Source of the DNA: Alkalibacillus silvisoli
Lineage (GTDB): Bacteria > Bacillota > Bacilli > Bacillales > Alkalibacillaceae
DNA: 64,000 nucleotides
Assembly: GCF_039521975.1 (NCBI RefSeq)
Contig: NZ_BAAACZ010000002.1
Location: 32,424-96,423 of the forward strand
Direction of reading: 5' to 3'
How positions within the stretch are numbered: the first letter of the stretch is position 1; each line of letters starts with the position of its first letter. Of the stretch, positions 34,197-42,816 are shown piece after piece. A model generated the notes under the pieces. That model did not search any database. It was not told where the DNA came from and saw only the letters and a program-made list of their open reading frames with translations. The position numbers and the translations under genes were made by a program.

Positions 34197-35855
34197 TTGG
34201 CTCGAAAAATAAAACTACGTCTCGGTGAGCTTTTAGTTCGAGAAGGTTTAATAGATGAAGGCCAACTTCATCATGCATTAAATGACAAAGCACCACATCA
34301 GAAGTTGGGTGATAAGTTAATAGAGGAAGGTTACATAACAGAATTGCAATTAGTTGAAGTACTTCAGCAACAACTGGGTATTTCACATGAACGGTTATAT
34401 AATTACGCATTTGATCAATCTATTTTAAACCTTATACCTAAAGACTTCGCAATAGAAAATAGTGTAATTCCACTAAAGCGTGAACAAAATAAATTGTTTG
34501 TTGCGACCTCAGACCCCCTAGATTACTTTGTGCTTAATAATTTAAGGTTACAAACAGGCTTTAAAATTGAGCCAACCATTGCCACTAAAGATGAAATCCG
34601 TCAAAGCATCATGAAACTTTATGAGCGTGAAGATTTAACTGAACAATTTAAAGAGACACAACCGATTAAAGAGTCGGAAGATCTGTCATTGGAAGAAGAA
34701 TCGTCTCCAGTCGTCAAGTTAATGAATCAGTTAATTCAGCAAGCAGTTGTCGAAAAAGCCAGCGATATTCATATAGACCCACAAGAATACCAAGTGTTAA
34801 TTCGTTTGCGGGTTGATGGTACTTTAAGAAATGAACAAACGTTAGCTAAAAGTGTTCAATCTTCTTTAATTACACGCATTAAAATTATGGCAAATCTAGA
34901 TATCACACAACAAAGAATCCCCCAAGATGGACGAATCAAACGGGTTGTAGAAGGCCGAAATGTTGATTTACGTGTCAGTACGTTACCAACAATTTTTGGT
35001 GAAAAAGTAGTAATTCGTGTATTAGATACCATGTCAGTATCCAATCGCTTAGAAGATATAGGTTTTGAAACTCATAATTTAGCTCAGTTTAAAGAGATGA
35101 TTGAAAAGCCTTATGGGATTGTTTTATTAACGGGTCCGACTGGTTCAGGGAAAACATCGACTATGTATGCTGCATTGACTCATTTGAACAAAGAGCAGTC
35201 AAATTTGATTACAGTTGAGGATCCTGTTGAATATGAACTTGAAGGTGTGAACCAAATACAAGTTAATTCACAAGTCGGTTTAACCTTTGCAACGGGTCTG
35301 AAGTCAATCTTAAGGCAAGACCCAGATATTATTATGGTCGGGGAGATTCGCGACAGTGAAACAGCTAATATGGCAGTAAGAGCTTCTATTACAGGGCATC
35401 TTGTATTAAGTACACTCCATACGAATGATTCAACAGGAGCTATTAATCGTTTAGTTAATATGGATGTTGAAATGTTTTTAGTAGGTTCTTCTATTAATGG
35501 AGTCGTGGCACAGCGTTTAGTGCGGACGATTTGTAAAGATTGTAAGGTAGAACGTGAGCTTAATCATTTGGAGAAAGAAGTGTTTAATAAGTATAATTTT
35601 AATATTAAAAAGGTAGAAAAAGGTGAAGGGTGCCCGACTTGTAATATGACGGGATACCTGGGTCGTACAGCCATTCATGAAGTATTGTTAGTTGATGAGC
35701 AGATTCGTGAGGCTATATTAGATGGTCAATCAAAGGTAGAAATAGAAAAAGTAGCCAAAGAACAAGGTTTTACTCCACTATTTGAAGATGGTTTATGTAA
35801 AGTAGAACGTGGCGTCACGACTTTAGAAGAAGTGTTTCGAGTGGCAGCTGAATGA
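34197..35855 (+). CDS. pilB: Type IV pilus assembly ATPase PilB
   Basis: 552 residues, TTG start eight bases after GGGAG. Residues 8-58 form an MshEN-type c-di-GMP-binding pair of repeats (RLGELLVREGLIDEGQL ... LGDKLIEEGYITELQLVEVL). The ATPase has Walker A GPTGSGKTS, an Asp box, Walker B DIIMVGEIRDSETA and a His box HLVLSTLHTND; near the C-terminus CKDC ... CPTC is the zinc tetra-Cys motif of PilB/GspE. Hexameric motor for pilus extension at the inner membrane. The Gln that often ends the first half-repeat appears to be Lys31, so c-di-GMP binding is likely but not certain. Confidence 0.93.
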   Translation: MARKIKLRLGELLVREGLIDEGQLHHALNDKAPHQKLGDKLIEEGYITELQLVEVLQQQLGISHERLYNYAFDQSILNLIPKDFAIENSVIPLKREQNKLFVATSDPLDYFVLNNLRLQTGFKIEPTIATKDEIRQSIMKLYEREDLTEQFKETQPIKESEDLSLEEESSPVVKLMNQLIQQAVVEKASDIHIDPQEYQVLIRLRVDGTLRNEQTLAKSVQSSLITRIKIMANLDITQQRIPQDGRIKRVVEGRNVDLRVSTLPTIFGEKVVIRVLDTMSVSNRLEDIGFETHNLAQFKEMIEKPYGIVLLTGPTGSGKTSTMYAALTHLNKEQSNLITVEDPVEYELEGVNQIQVNSQVGLTFATGLKSILRQDPDIIMVGEIRDSETANMAVRASITGHLVLSTLHTNDSTGAINRLVNMDVEMFLVGSSINGVVAQRLVRTICKDCKVERELNHLEKEVFNKYNFNIKKVEKGEGCPTCNMTGYLGRTAIHEVLLVDEQIREAILDGQSKVEIEKVAKEQGFTPLFEDGLCKVERGVTTLEEVFRVAAE

Positions 35856-35876
35856 TCGAGTGTTGGAGGTATTTAG

Positions 35877-37085
35877 ATGGCTTCTTTTAAATATATAGCA
35901 GCAGATTATAACGGCAATGAAAAGAAGGGAAGAATAGAAGCCTATAATTTAGATCTAGCAAAAGCTAGACTAAGAGATGAAGGGTTAAAAATTGAAACGA
36001 TTGAAGAGGTAGAGTCATCAATTTGGACAAAAGACATCCACCTTGGAAGTCCAGTAAAACATCGAGATTTCGTTGTGTTTTTACAACAATTTGCTTCGTT
36101 ATTAAAAGCAGGACTTACGATTGTTGAATCTTTAACTATATTGCGTGAACAAACGAAACAAAAACATTTAAAAGAAGCTTTGTACTATGTAGAAATCGAT
36201 ATGAGACAAGGAAGCTCTTTAACAAATGCCCTAAAAAAACATCCACAACTCTTTTCCGATATATTCATAAATATGGTTCATAGCGGTGAGAGTAGTGGCT
36301 CACTTGAAGGTACACTTTCTAAACTAGCTGATTATTATCATAAGAACTATAAAACCTCACAAAAAGTTAAATCGACGTTTGCTTATCCTATAACAGTGGC
36401 CATAGTTGCCATTGGTGTTGTTATTTTCTTAATGATGTATGTTGTACCAGAGTTTGTAGATATGTTTACACAATTTGATGCTAGCCTGCCCATCATAACC
36501 CAGATTGTTTTAGCGGTTAGTCATATATTAAGTCAATATTGGCTTTTGATCCTCTTGGTCACATTGTTAATAGCTTTAACATTGCTTATTCTTTTTAAGC
36601 GGGAGGAGTCCCGGATTAAAGTCGATCATTATTTACTTAAACTACCAGGCTTTGGGCCATTAATACTAAAGTCTAATATGGCTTCAATGACACGTACATT
36701 AAGCTCTCTATTATATAACAAGGTTCCTATTATAGAAGCTATAAAACTAACCGAACAAACTTTGAAAAACCGTGTCATTCAACAGACGTTACAAGAAGCA
36801 AGAACGTCACTACAACAAGGTGAATCATTAGTAAAACCGATGCGTGAACATTGGGCTTACCCATATTTAGTAACTCAGATGATTGAAGTGGGCGAAAAAA
36901 CCAATGCATTACCAGAAATGCTAAATCAGGTCGCTACATTTTATGAAGACGATGTCGATACAGCGACTGAACAATTAAAATCTTTATTAGAACCATTATT
37001 AATCGTTACGTTATCTGTCATTGTTGGGGTGATTGTCTTAGCTATTGTTATTCCTATGTTTGAGTTATTTAATCAAATTAATTAA
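35877..37085 (+). CDS. pilC: Type IV pilus platform protein PilC
   Basis: 402 residues. Two T2SSF domains: first LQQFASLLKAGLTIVESL, second MTRTLSSLLYNKVPIIEAI, with three membrane helices in the usual places (about 170, 215, 375). N-terminal GspF-like YIAADYNGNEKKGRIEA. Inner-membrane platform that couples PilB to pilin assembly. GGAGG precedes the ATG; 21 bases after pilB. Confidence 0.93.
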   Translation: MASFKYIAADYNGNEKKGRIEAYNLDLAKARLRDEGLKIETIEEVESSIWTKDIHLGSPVKHRDFVVFLQQFASLLKAGLTIVESLTILREQTKQKHLKEALYYVEIDMRQGSSLTNALKKHPQLFSDIFINMVHSGESSGSLEGTLSKLADYYHKNYKTSQKVKSTFAYPITVAIVAIGVVIFLMMYVVPEFVDMFTQFDASLPIITQIVLAVSHILSQYWLLILLVTLLIALTLLILFKREESRIKVDHYLLKLPGFGPLILKSNMASMTRTLSSLLYNKVPIIEAIKLTEQTLKNRVIQQTLQEARTSLQQGESLVKPMREHWAYPYLVTQMIEVGEKTNALPEMLNQVATFYEDDVDTATEQLKSLLEPLLIVTLSVIVGVIVLAIVIPMFELFNQIN

Positions 37086-37116
37086 ATAAATATGAATGGA
37101 TTAGGGGAGAGGTAAA

Positions 37117-37566
37117 ATGTTAAAAAAAATCTTTAAAAATCAAAAAGGTATTACATTAGTAGAATTACTAGCTGTCATTGTCATCTTAGGAATTATTGCA
37201 CTTATTGCAGTACCAGCTATTGCGAATGTAATTGAAGATTCACGATATGATAGTGTGAAAGCAACTGGAATTAATATTATTGAAGCGGCCGAATTGTACT
37301 CAGTGACGAATAACGTAGAAGATGGTGGAGTTGACTTAGCTGATCTAACTGGGTCAGGTTACTTAGAAGGTTCAAGCTTAGATGACTGGTCAGGTGATAC
37401 TGCTGTTACAATTAACTCAGATGGGGCTAACACGTTAAGTGGTACAGGCACCGATGGCAATGTTTCTGTCACTTTCAGTAGTGCAACAGTTGAAGAAATA
37501 AATAATACGGATGCTTCTGACTTAAGACAGGGTGAGGCATCTGGTGATGTTACACAAGGGAGTTAG
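37117..37566 (+). CDS. pilA: Major type IV pilin PilA
   Basis: 149 residues. Leader MLKKIFKNQKG then mature ITLVELLAVIVILGIIALIAV with Glu+5. The globular domain is small, acidic and rich in Gly, Ser, Thr and Asp, and has no Cys pair. The strongest ribosome site of the operon (GGGGAGAGG) and the transcript-processing or attenuating hairpins just downstream suggest high expression relative to neighbours, as expected for the main subunit. Confidence 0.88.
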   Translation: MLKKIFKNQKGITLVELLAVIVILGIIALIAVPAIANVIEDSRYDSVKATGINIIEAAELYSVTNNVEDGGVDLADLTGSGYLEGSSLDDWSGDTAVTINSDGANTLSGTGTDGNVSVTFSSATVEEINNTDASDLRQGEASGDVTQGS

Positions 37567-37627
37567 ATTAGATCTGTAAGAGATCTAATCAATTAAAAAC
37601 AAGCGCGGCAATTCCGTGCTTGTTTTT
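37566..37627 (+). terminator. Two-hairpin attenuator after pilA
   Basis: First GATTAGATCT/AGATCTAATC (37566-37590), a perfect stem with a 5-base loop; then AAAACAAGCGCGG/CCGTGCTTGTTTT (one G-U) with T run, a regular terminator. Partial read-through would feed pilDMNO. Confidence 0.85.
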
Positions 37628-37658
37628 CAATCATAATTGTTGATAGGATTTGATTTAA

Positions 37659-38414
37659 TTGATGCTAGGGATCTATTTATACATATTCTTGTTAGGTCTA
37701 TTGTTAGGTTCATTTTATAATGTCGTTGGATTAAGAATTCCAAACGGGCAATCAATTATTAGACCAAGCTCCCATTGTCCGAAATGTTTTAAATCATTAA
37801 AGTGGTTCGAGCTTATTCCCGTAATATCATACTTAATACAAAAAGGGCGATGTCGAAACTGCCAAACTATCATTTCGCCAATTTATCCTTTCTTTGAACT
37901 ATTAACTGGTCTTTTATTTATATTTGCCTTTAATGAAATCGGGTTTAACATTGAACTGATTGTAGCTTGGATGCTGATCAGTTTACTAATCATTATTACA
38001 ATAAGTGATTTACATTATAAAATTATCTCGAATAAAGTTTTAACCTTTTTTGCAATTACAATTATAGTTATAAGGATTTGGAATCCCACTGAACCATGGT
38101 ACGATGCATATTTAGCTGCAGTTTTAGGGTTTGGGCTATTGTTACTCATTGCTATTGTCAGTAAAGGAGGAATGGGTGGCGGTGATATAAAACTGTTTGG
38201 TGTAATAGGTTTGTTTTTAGGGAATCAAGGGACGCTTGTGACTTTGTTTCTAGCATCACTTCTCGGTGCGGTGATTGGTCTGGTGTTAATGGCGTTTAAA
38301 AAGGTGAAACGCGGAGTACCCATTCCGTTTGGCCCGTTCATTGCTGCCTCAGCCTTAATCACGTACTTCTATTCAGATCAACTAATTAGTTGGTATTTAA
38401 GTTTATTCATTTAG
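37659..38414 (+). CDS. pilD: Prepilin peptidase PilD/ComC
   Basis: 251 residues, eight helices. The N-terminal cytoplasmic domain has two CxxC pairs (CPKC, CRNC). Catalytic Asp residues lie in ISDLHYKII and GGGDIKLF (the GxGD motif). Cleaves and N-methylates the prepilins. Start TTG at 37659 or ATG at 37662, both with a modest AGGA site; no second prepilin peptidase is seen here. Confidence 0.92.
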   Translation: MMLGIYLYIFLLGLLLGSFYNVVGLRIPNGQSIIRPSSHCPKCFKSLKWFELIPVISYLIQKGRCRNCQTIISPIYPFFELLTGLLFIFAFNEIGFNIELIVAWMLISLLIIITISDLHYKIISNKVLTFFAITIIVIRIWNPTEPWYDAYLAAVLGFGLLLLIAIVSKGGMGGGDIKLFGVIGLFLGNQGTLVTLFLASLLGAVIGLVLMAFKKVKRGVPIPFGPFIAASALITYFYSDQLISWYLSLFI

Positions 38415-38428
38415 GTGGATGATCAATT

Positions 38429-39388
38429 ATGCGAAAGAAAATGATTAATTTAGAAATTAAAGATTATGTTATTCGTTTCATTGAGAGTAACATAGAAGAG
38501 AACAATATTGAGAGAATTGGTGAACATTTTATACCGCCTGGGATCATCAGTGGTGGAGTGATTGAAGATAGAGAAAAGCTTCAGCGAATTCTTGAAACAT
38601 GCATGAAGAAGTGGCGTTTAAAACGTAAAAAGGTACGCCTACTCATGCCAGATTCACTTGTGTTTATTCGGCGTGAGATGGTTCCATTGGATGTAGCGAA
38701 GGATGAGGTAAAGAAACATATAGACTTTCACATTGGTGAAACGATCCATTTACCATTTGAACAGTCAGTTGCTGAGACAGTTTATATTCGTGAACGTGAT
38801 CGTGGTCATGAAGTGAGTATCATTTCAACTGATAAAGATATTGCCAATCAATATACACATATATTAGAGAGTCTTAGCTTAAAAGTGGAAGCGATCGATA
38901 TCTCACCTCTTAGTTATTATCGTGTTTTATATGAAAAAGATAGAGCTCGAGCTGAAGACCATCTGTTATTAATTCAATATCATGTTGATCGTGCTATATT
39001 TAGTGCATTTATAGAGCATACACCGATTTTCTTACAAGAGTTTGATTTAGAATCTAATGAAATAATTAAACATCATTTAGGTGCTACTTTATCAAAAGAA
39101 GATTTTAATGAAGAAGCTGTGATGAATGAGTTAGATGAGATGAATATTGAGGTTGAGAGAGTTGAGCGGTTCTATCAATTTATGATTAACAATCATGAGC
39201 AAAAGTTTACTAAAATTGCCGTCGTCGGTGATCATCCTTATGTAGAAGAGATTGTGAGGAAAATGAAAGAATTATATGAAACTCCTATCATTAATTTACA
39301 AGAAGACTCAATTGCTGGGCCTAAAGGAATGGCGCTTGAATCAAAGTTTCACAATGTTTATGGTTTAGCGCTAAAGGGTGGTCGTTAA
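38429..39388 (+). CDS. pilM: PilM-like actin-fold pilus assembly protein
   Basis: 319 residues. Divergent PilM: N-terminal strand MINLEIKDYVIRFIE, then the IIxGG region and RVLMPDSLVFIRREM-like segment (LLMPDSLVFIRREMVPLD), and the phosphate-binding loop IAVVGDHPYVEEI. Its gene order with PilN and PilO supports the call. Cytoplasmic, binds the PilN N-terminus. Overlaps pilN by one base (TAATG). Confidence 0.8.
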   Translation: MRKKMINLEIKDYVIRFIESNIEENNIERIGEHFIPPGIISGGVIEDREKLQRILETCMKKWRLKRKKVRLLMPDSLVFIRREMVPLDVAKDEVKKHIDFHIGETIHLPFEQSVAETVYIRERDRGHEVSIISTDKDIANQYTHILESLSLKVEAIDISPLSYYRVLYEKDRARAEDHLLLIQYHVDRAIFSAFIEHTPIFLQEFDLESNEIIKHHLGATLSKEDFNEEAVMNELDEMNIEVERVERFYQFMINNHEQKFTKIAVVGDHPYVEEIVRKMKELYETPIINLQEDSIAGPKGMALESKFHNVYGLALKGGR

Positions 39389-39933
39389 TGTTAGTAGATA
39401 TTAATTTATTACCACAAAAAGAGACTAAAAGTAGAAAAACTGTTTATACTTATTCAATTTTAGTTCTATTCACTTTAATAGTTACTGTTATCTTTTCTTT
39501 TTGGGTGTACGATTTAAATCAGGAGAAACAAATGCTAGAAAGTGAATTGTATCAAAAGGAAATGACAAATGCAGATTTACAATCTGAAATTGAAGGTGAC
39601 TCAGAATATCATCAATCACAAAGGTTACAAAGTTTAACAGATGATATAGATTATTTCATTTATGATCTATCAGGCGTAATAAGTGAACTAGGGTCTCTAG
39701 TGCCTACATCGGGTGAACTTCAATCATTTAATTATAGTGGTGATACGATTGACTTGACTGTCCAAACTGCTACAAATGAGCAAGCCGTTTTGTATTATCA
39801 AGATTTAAGTGACCTTGAGTCGTTTAATGAAATTGATATTCATACGATCAACTATATAGAAGATGATGACTATTATGTAACGAATTACACGGTGAACCTC
39901 CATCAAAGTGATGAGGAGGAAAATGATGAATAA
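39388..39933 (+). CDS. pilN: PilN-like bitopic pilus assembly protein
   Basis: 181 residues. N-terminus MLVDINLLPQKE is the PilM-binding motif of PilN (usually INLLP), followed by one helix (about 20-42) and a coiled-coil plus beta-rich outer domain. Overlaps both pilM and pilO. Confidence 0.88.
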   Translation: MLVDINLLPQKETKSRKTVYTYSILVLFTLIVTVIFSFWVYDLNQEKQMLESELYQKEMTNADLQSEIEGDSEYHQSQRLQSLTDDIDYFIYDLSGVISELGSLVPTSGELQSFNYSGDTIDLTVQTATNEQAVLYYQDLSDLESFNEIDIHTINYIEDDDYYVTNYTVNLHQSDEEENDE

Positions 39934-40468
39934 AGCGAGTAAACGAATTGTATTGATTTGGCTTTTATTACTTATGGGGTCTATAGCTATGTTTTATTAT
40001 TTTTATATCCATCAGCTTGAGCGAGAGGTAAGTGAAATAGAGTCAGACATAACATTTGAAGAACAGAGGGAGGCTTTGTTCAGCGAGGCTATTTCTGAAA
40101 TGGAGCAAGAGGAAATCACGATTGACACTTACCGTTTAAAATTACCTTCAGAATTAGAGGAAGATGTAATTATGCGATTAATTAATGAGGCATCTTCTGA
40201 AACGAATACGACAGTGCAGTCTTATCAGTATGAAGATTCACAAGTATTATCCATTGATGATATATTTAATCAATCTGATCAAACTGAAGAGCTTGAAGTT
40301 TTAGTTATGCAAATAAATGGGTATAGTCAGTCTTATAATCATTTAGAGGATTTCATTGAAAGTTTAGAAAATCATGAGAGATTACTTCAAATAGAACAAT
40401 TACAGTTTCAACAGTCTGATGATGTACGGTTTCAATTAAGCTTTTCCGTTTATGCTGATTCAATGTAA
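39926..40468 (+). CDS. pilO: PilO-like bitopic pilus assembly protein
   Basis: 180 residues. Short basic N-terminus, one helix (VLIWLLLLMGSIAMFYYFY), coiled coil and a ferredoxin-like outer part. The start is the ATG at 39926 (or 39923), since GAGGAGG lies inside the end of pilN just before; an upstream frame start at 39908 precedes that site. PilN-PilO heterodimers link PilM to the envelope part. No PilP or PilQ follows, as expected in a Gram-positive. Confidence 0.82.
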   Translation: MNKASKRIVLIWLLLLMGSIAMFYYFYIHQLEREVSEIESDITFEEQREALFSEAISEMEQEEITIDTYRLKLPSELEEDVIMRLINEASSETNTTVQSYQYEDSQVLSIDDIFNQSDQTEELEVLVMQINGYSQSYNHLEDFIESLENHERLLQIEQLQFQQSDDVRFQLSFSVYADSM

Positions 40469-40541
40469 TCACCTTAACATTACGCTCTGTAAAAGTCTGT
40501 TGTGGTAAATTGTGAATCACTTTCGGTGGAGAAAAGACGTT

Positions 40542-40628
40542 GGTGAGACTCCTAAAGACGAGTAGTATGAGGTCGATAAACACTACCAAATATCGACACT
40601 TGCACCTCCTATGCCTCAGAGTCTCACC
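40542..40628. repeat. Long palindrome after the pilus operon, diverged intergenic repeat
   Basis: GGTGAGACTC (40542) and GAGTCTCACC (40619) are perfect inverted repeats; inside, GTCGATA/TATCGAC and GAGG/CCTC continue the pairing. The flank CCCACCCAAAGCGAAG resembles the element at 5290-5308. No T run, so not a simple terminator. Confidence 0.55.
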
Positions 40629-40731
40629 AGCCACCCACCCAAAGCGAAGTATATTTCCATAGCAGGTACTAGCACCAATCTTCTAGGTTTTAGCAAAACT
40701 TCTTTTGTCCACACATGTTTTATTCAAAATT

Positions 40732-41505
40732 TTAATCTAATGCTCGATTTTTCAATGTAGTGACTGCAATAGCGAGACACAAGACTGTTAAGGCGACTGC
40801 AACGGCTGAACTAAGCCAAATTTCAGACTCTAACTCGCCTGAGAAAAAGTAAAGCCCAATATAATCACTAATTAATGCTGGACTCCAAGTTAGAACATGA
40901 CTATAAATACTTGAAATTGTATTTAATGCAATTATTGTAATGATCGAAAGGAAAGCAACTAATCCTTGAGATTTAAAGAAACTATTAAAAAGCATGACAA
41001 TACCAAGAATAAGCATGAAGTATATGATAAAAAATGATGTACTAACGATTAACTGAGTAATGCTAAGCTCTCCGTATAAAACGGTAACATAATACCAGCC
41101 GACTAATAGTGAAATAACAAGCGAAAATGCTAGTAAAGATAACATCGCAGTGTATTTAGCTGTAATATAGTTCGTAAAACTAACAGGCTTTGATAAAATC
41201 AGTTCATAAACACCACTTTTAACTTCTTTTGAAACGATCCCCATAGAAGCAACGACAGCAATTAGGACACCTAATACGCCTAGTTCATTAAAGCTCATAA
41301 GCATTGCCTCTGCTACAGATGGTATTGGAATATCAAATGATGCACCATCAGGCATGTTGCCAGCAGATTCTAAAATAATGGGTAAATAATATGTTGTTAC
41401 TGGGTCCATAACTGCAAAAATAATAAAAACGATTGGTACCCAGATCCACTTAAAGTTGCGCCAGTTTTCGGTTAATTCTTTTTTGAAAATGGTTTGCCAT
41501 TGCAT
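40732..41505 (-). CDS. yxlG: ABC-2 type permease, YxlG-like
   Basis: 257 residues with six helices (e.g. LLAFSLVISLLVGWYYVTVLY, LILGIVMLFNSFFKSQGLVAFLSIITIIAL). Starts on the stop of the ATPase gene. Order PLDc_N protein, ATPase, permease matches B. subtilis yxlE-yxlF-yxlG. Substrate unknown. Confidence 0.82.
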   Translation of the reverse strand: MQWQTIFKKELTENWRNFKWIWVPIVFIIFAVMDPVTTYYLPIILESAGNMPDGASFDIPIPSVAEAMLMSFNELGVLGVLIAVVASMGIVSKEVKSGVYELILSKPVSFTNYITAKYTAMLSLLAFSLVISLLVGWYYVTVLYGELSITQLIVSTSFFIIYFMLILGIVMLFNSFFKSQGLVAFLSIITIIALNTISSIYSHVLTWSPALISDYIGLYFFSGELESEIWLSSAVAVALTVLCLAIAVTTLKNRALD

Positions 41506-42413
41506 TAATCAGTCACCGCCTTCATGAATATGTCTTCAAGAGAAGAAGTTGCGACTTCGAATTTTGTTAACTCCCATTCTTCATGTTTAATTAAATCTAA
41601 TAGTTGGTTACGTGCTGCTTTGACATTATGGACTGTTAAGATGAAACCGTCGTCTTGTCTGTTAACTTTGAACACTGAGTCAATCTCTTTTAAGCGTTCC
41701 TCGATAAACTTAGGTTCTTCAAAGAAAGCTAAGTGGATTGCAGTCGTATCTTTAGTTTCACTGACCTCATCAATAGCCCCTTGTTTAATCATTTTACCTT
41801 TATGAAGTAATAAAATTTCTTCACTCACTTCCTCAGCATCGTTTAAGATGTGAGTTGAAAATAAAATAGTCGCATCTTTCTTTAATTCACGAATAAGATT
41901 TAAGACTTCGCGGCGGCCAATTGGGTCTAATGAAGAGACTGGTTCATCTAAAATGATTAGCTTAGGGTCATGAATAAGTGCTTGAGCTATGCCGAGCCTT
42001 TGTTTCATACCACCTGAGTATTTAGAGATTCGTTGCTTTTTAGCATCAATAAGATTAACGAGGTCTAATAGTTCGTTAGCCTTTTCTTTAGCTTCTTTCT
42101 TTGATAAGTGAGAAAGTTGGCCAACATAAATTAAAAACTCTTCTCCAGACATCCAATTATGAAACACAGGGTACTGTGGTAAGTATCCAACATAACGCCG
42201 GACATCTTTAGTAAATCGCTTTTCATCAAAGACAATTTCACCACTTGTTGGTTTAATAAACCCAGCAAGCATTCTTAACGTTGTCGTCTTACCAGCACCA
42301 TTTGGGCCTAGTAGCGCTACACACTTTCCAGGCTCTAGAGAAAAAGTAATGTGGTCGACAACGGTTGTAGATTGATAGGTTTTCGTTAATTGCTCAACAG
42401 AAATTAACGTCAT
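41505..42413 (-). CDS. yxlF: ABC transporter ATPase, YxlF-like
   Basis: 302 residues. Walker A GPNGAGKTT, signature YSGGMKQR, Walker B LIILDEPVSSLD, switch His in LFSTHILNDAEE; C-terminal extension of the drug/bacitracin-type exporters. Four bases after yxlE. In B. subtilis the homologous set belongs to the sigY operon; no sigma gene is adjacent here. Confidence 0.9.
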   Translation of the reverse strand: MTLISVEQLTKTYQSTTVVDHITFSLEPGKCVALLGPNGAGKTTTLRMLAGFIKPTSGEIVFDEKRFTKDVRRYVGYLPQYPVFHNWMSGEEFLIYVGQLSHLSKKEAKEKANELLDLVNLIDAKKQRISKYSGGMKQRLGIAQALIHDPKLIILDEPVSSLDPIGRREVLNLIRELKKDATILFSTHILNDAEEVSEEILLLHKGKMIKQGAIDEVSETKDTTAIHLAFFEEPKFIEERLKEIDSVFKVNRQDDGFILTVHNVKAARNQLLDLIKHEEWELTKFEVATSSLEDIFMKAVTD

Positions 42414-42416
42414 TCA

Positions 42417-42605
42417 TTAAATCCTCCTTCCAAATATGAAATATATGATAGGACCTGCTAGATTCCCTAAAATAATGATCAGTGCCCAAATCCACTTTGG
42501 TCCTTTCGTTTCTTCAATTCTCTTAAGGTCAATCAATGCTATGATGACTAAGGTAAAATGTAAAACTATTAAAGGTATTATAAGCTGAAGCATTGTTGAA
42601 TCCAT
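42417..42605 (-). CDS. yxlE: PLDc_N-domain two-helix membrane protein, YxlE-like
   Basis: 62 residues, the length of YxlE. Helix 1 LIIPLIVLHFTLVIIALIDL, helix 2 WIWALIIILGNLAGPIIYFIFGRR; the W-x-W and GPIIYFIFGR wording marks the PLDc_N (Phospholipase_D-nuclease N-terminal) domain. In B. subtilis YxlE dampens SigY activity; here it must act on the ABC transporter or something else. GGGGAG precedes the ATG. Confidence 0.82.
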   Translation of the reverse strand: MDSTMLQLIIPLIVLHFTLVIIALIDLKRIEETKGPKWIWALIIILGNLAGPIIYFIFGRRI

Positions 42606-42771
42606 TATTCCCCACTCCTTTTACCATTCAGTATACCCCAAAATCCTAGGAAAACTTTCAAATATAATGAAAAAATCTTCAAAAAATTTAAAAGTCTATA
42701 AAATGCTTCTGTTATTAAATGTGTTTCACCAGTTGCTATAACAAAATGATGTAATATAAGTTTTTAAAACT

Positions 42772-42810
42772 AAAAAAATCCAATAGATGGGCTGTGCCAC
42801 CTATTGGATG
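42772..42810 (-). terminator. Terminator of GNAT gene
   Basis: Minus strand: ATCCAATAGGTGGC and GCCCATCTATTGGAT pair, followed by TTTTTTT. Confidence 0.85.
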
Positions 42811-42816
42811 GTAATT

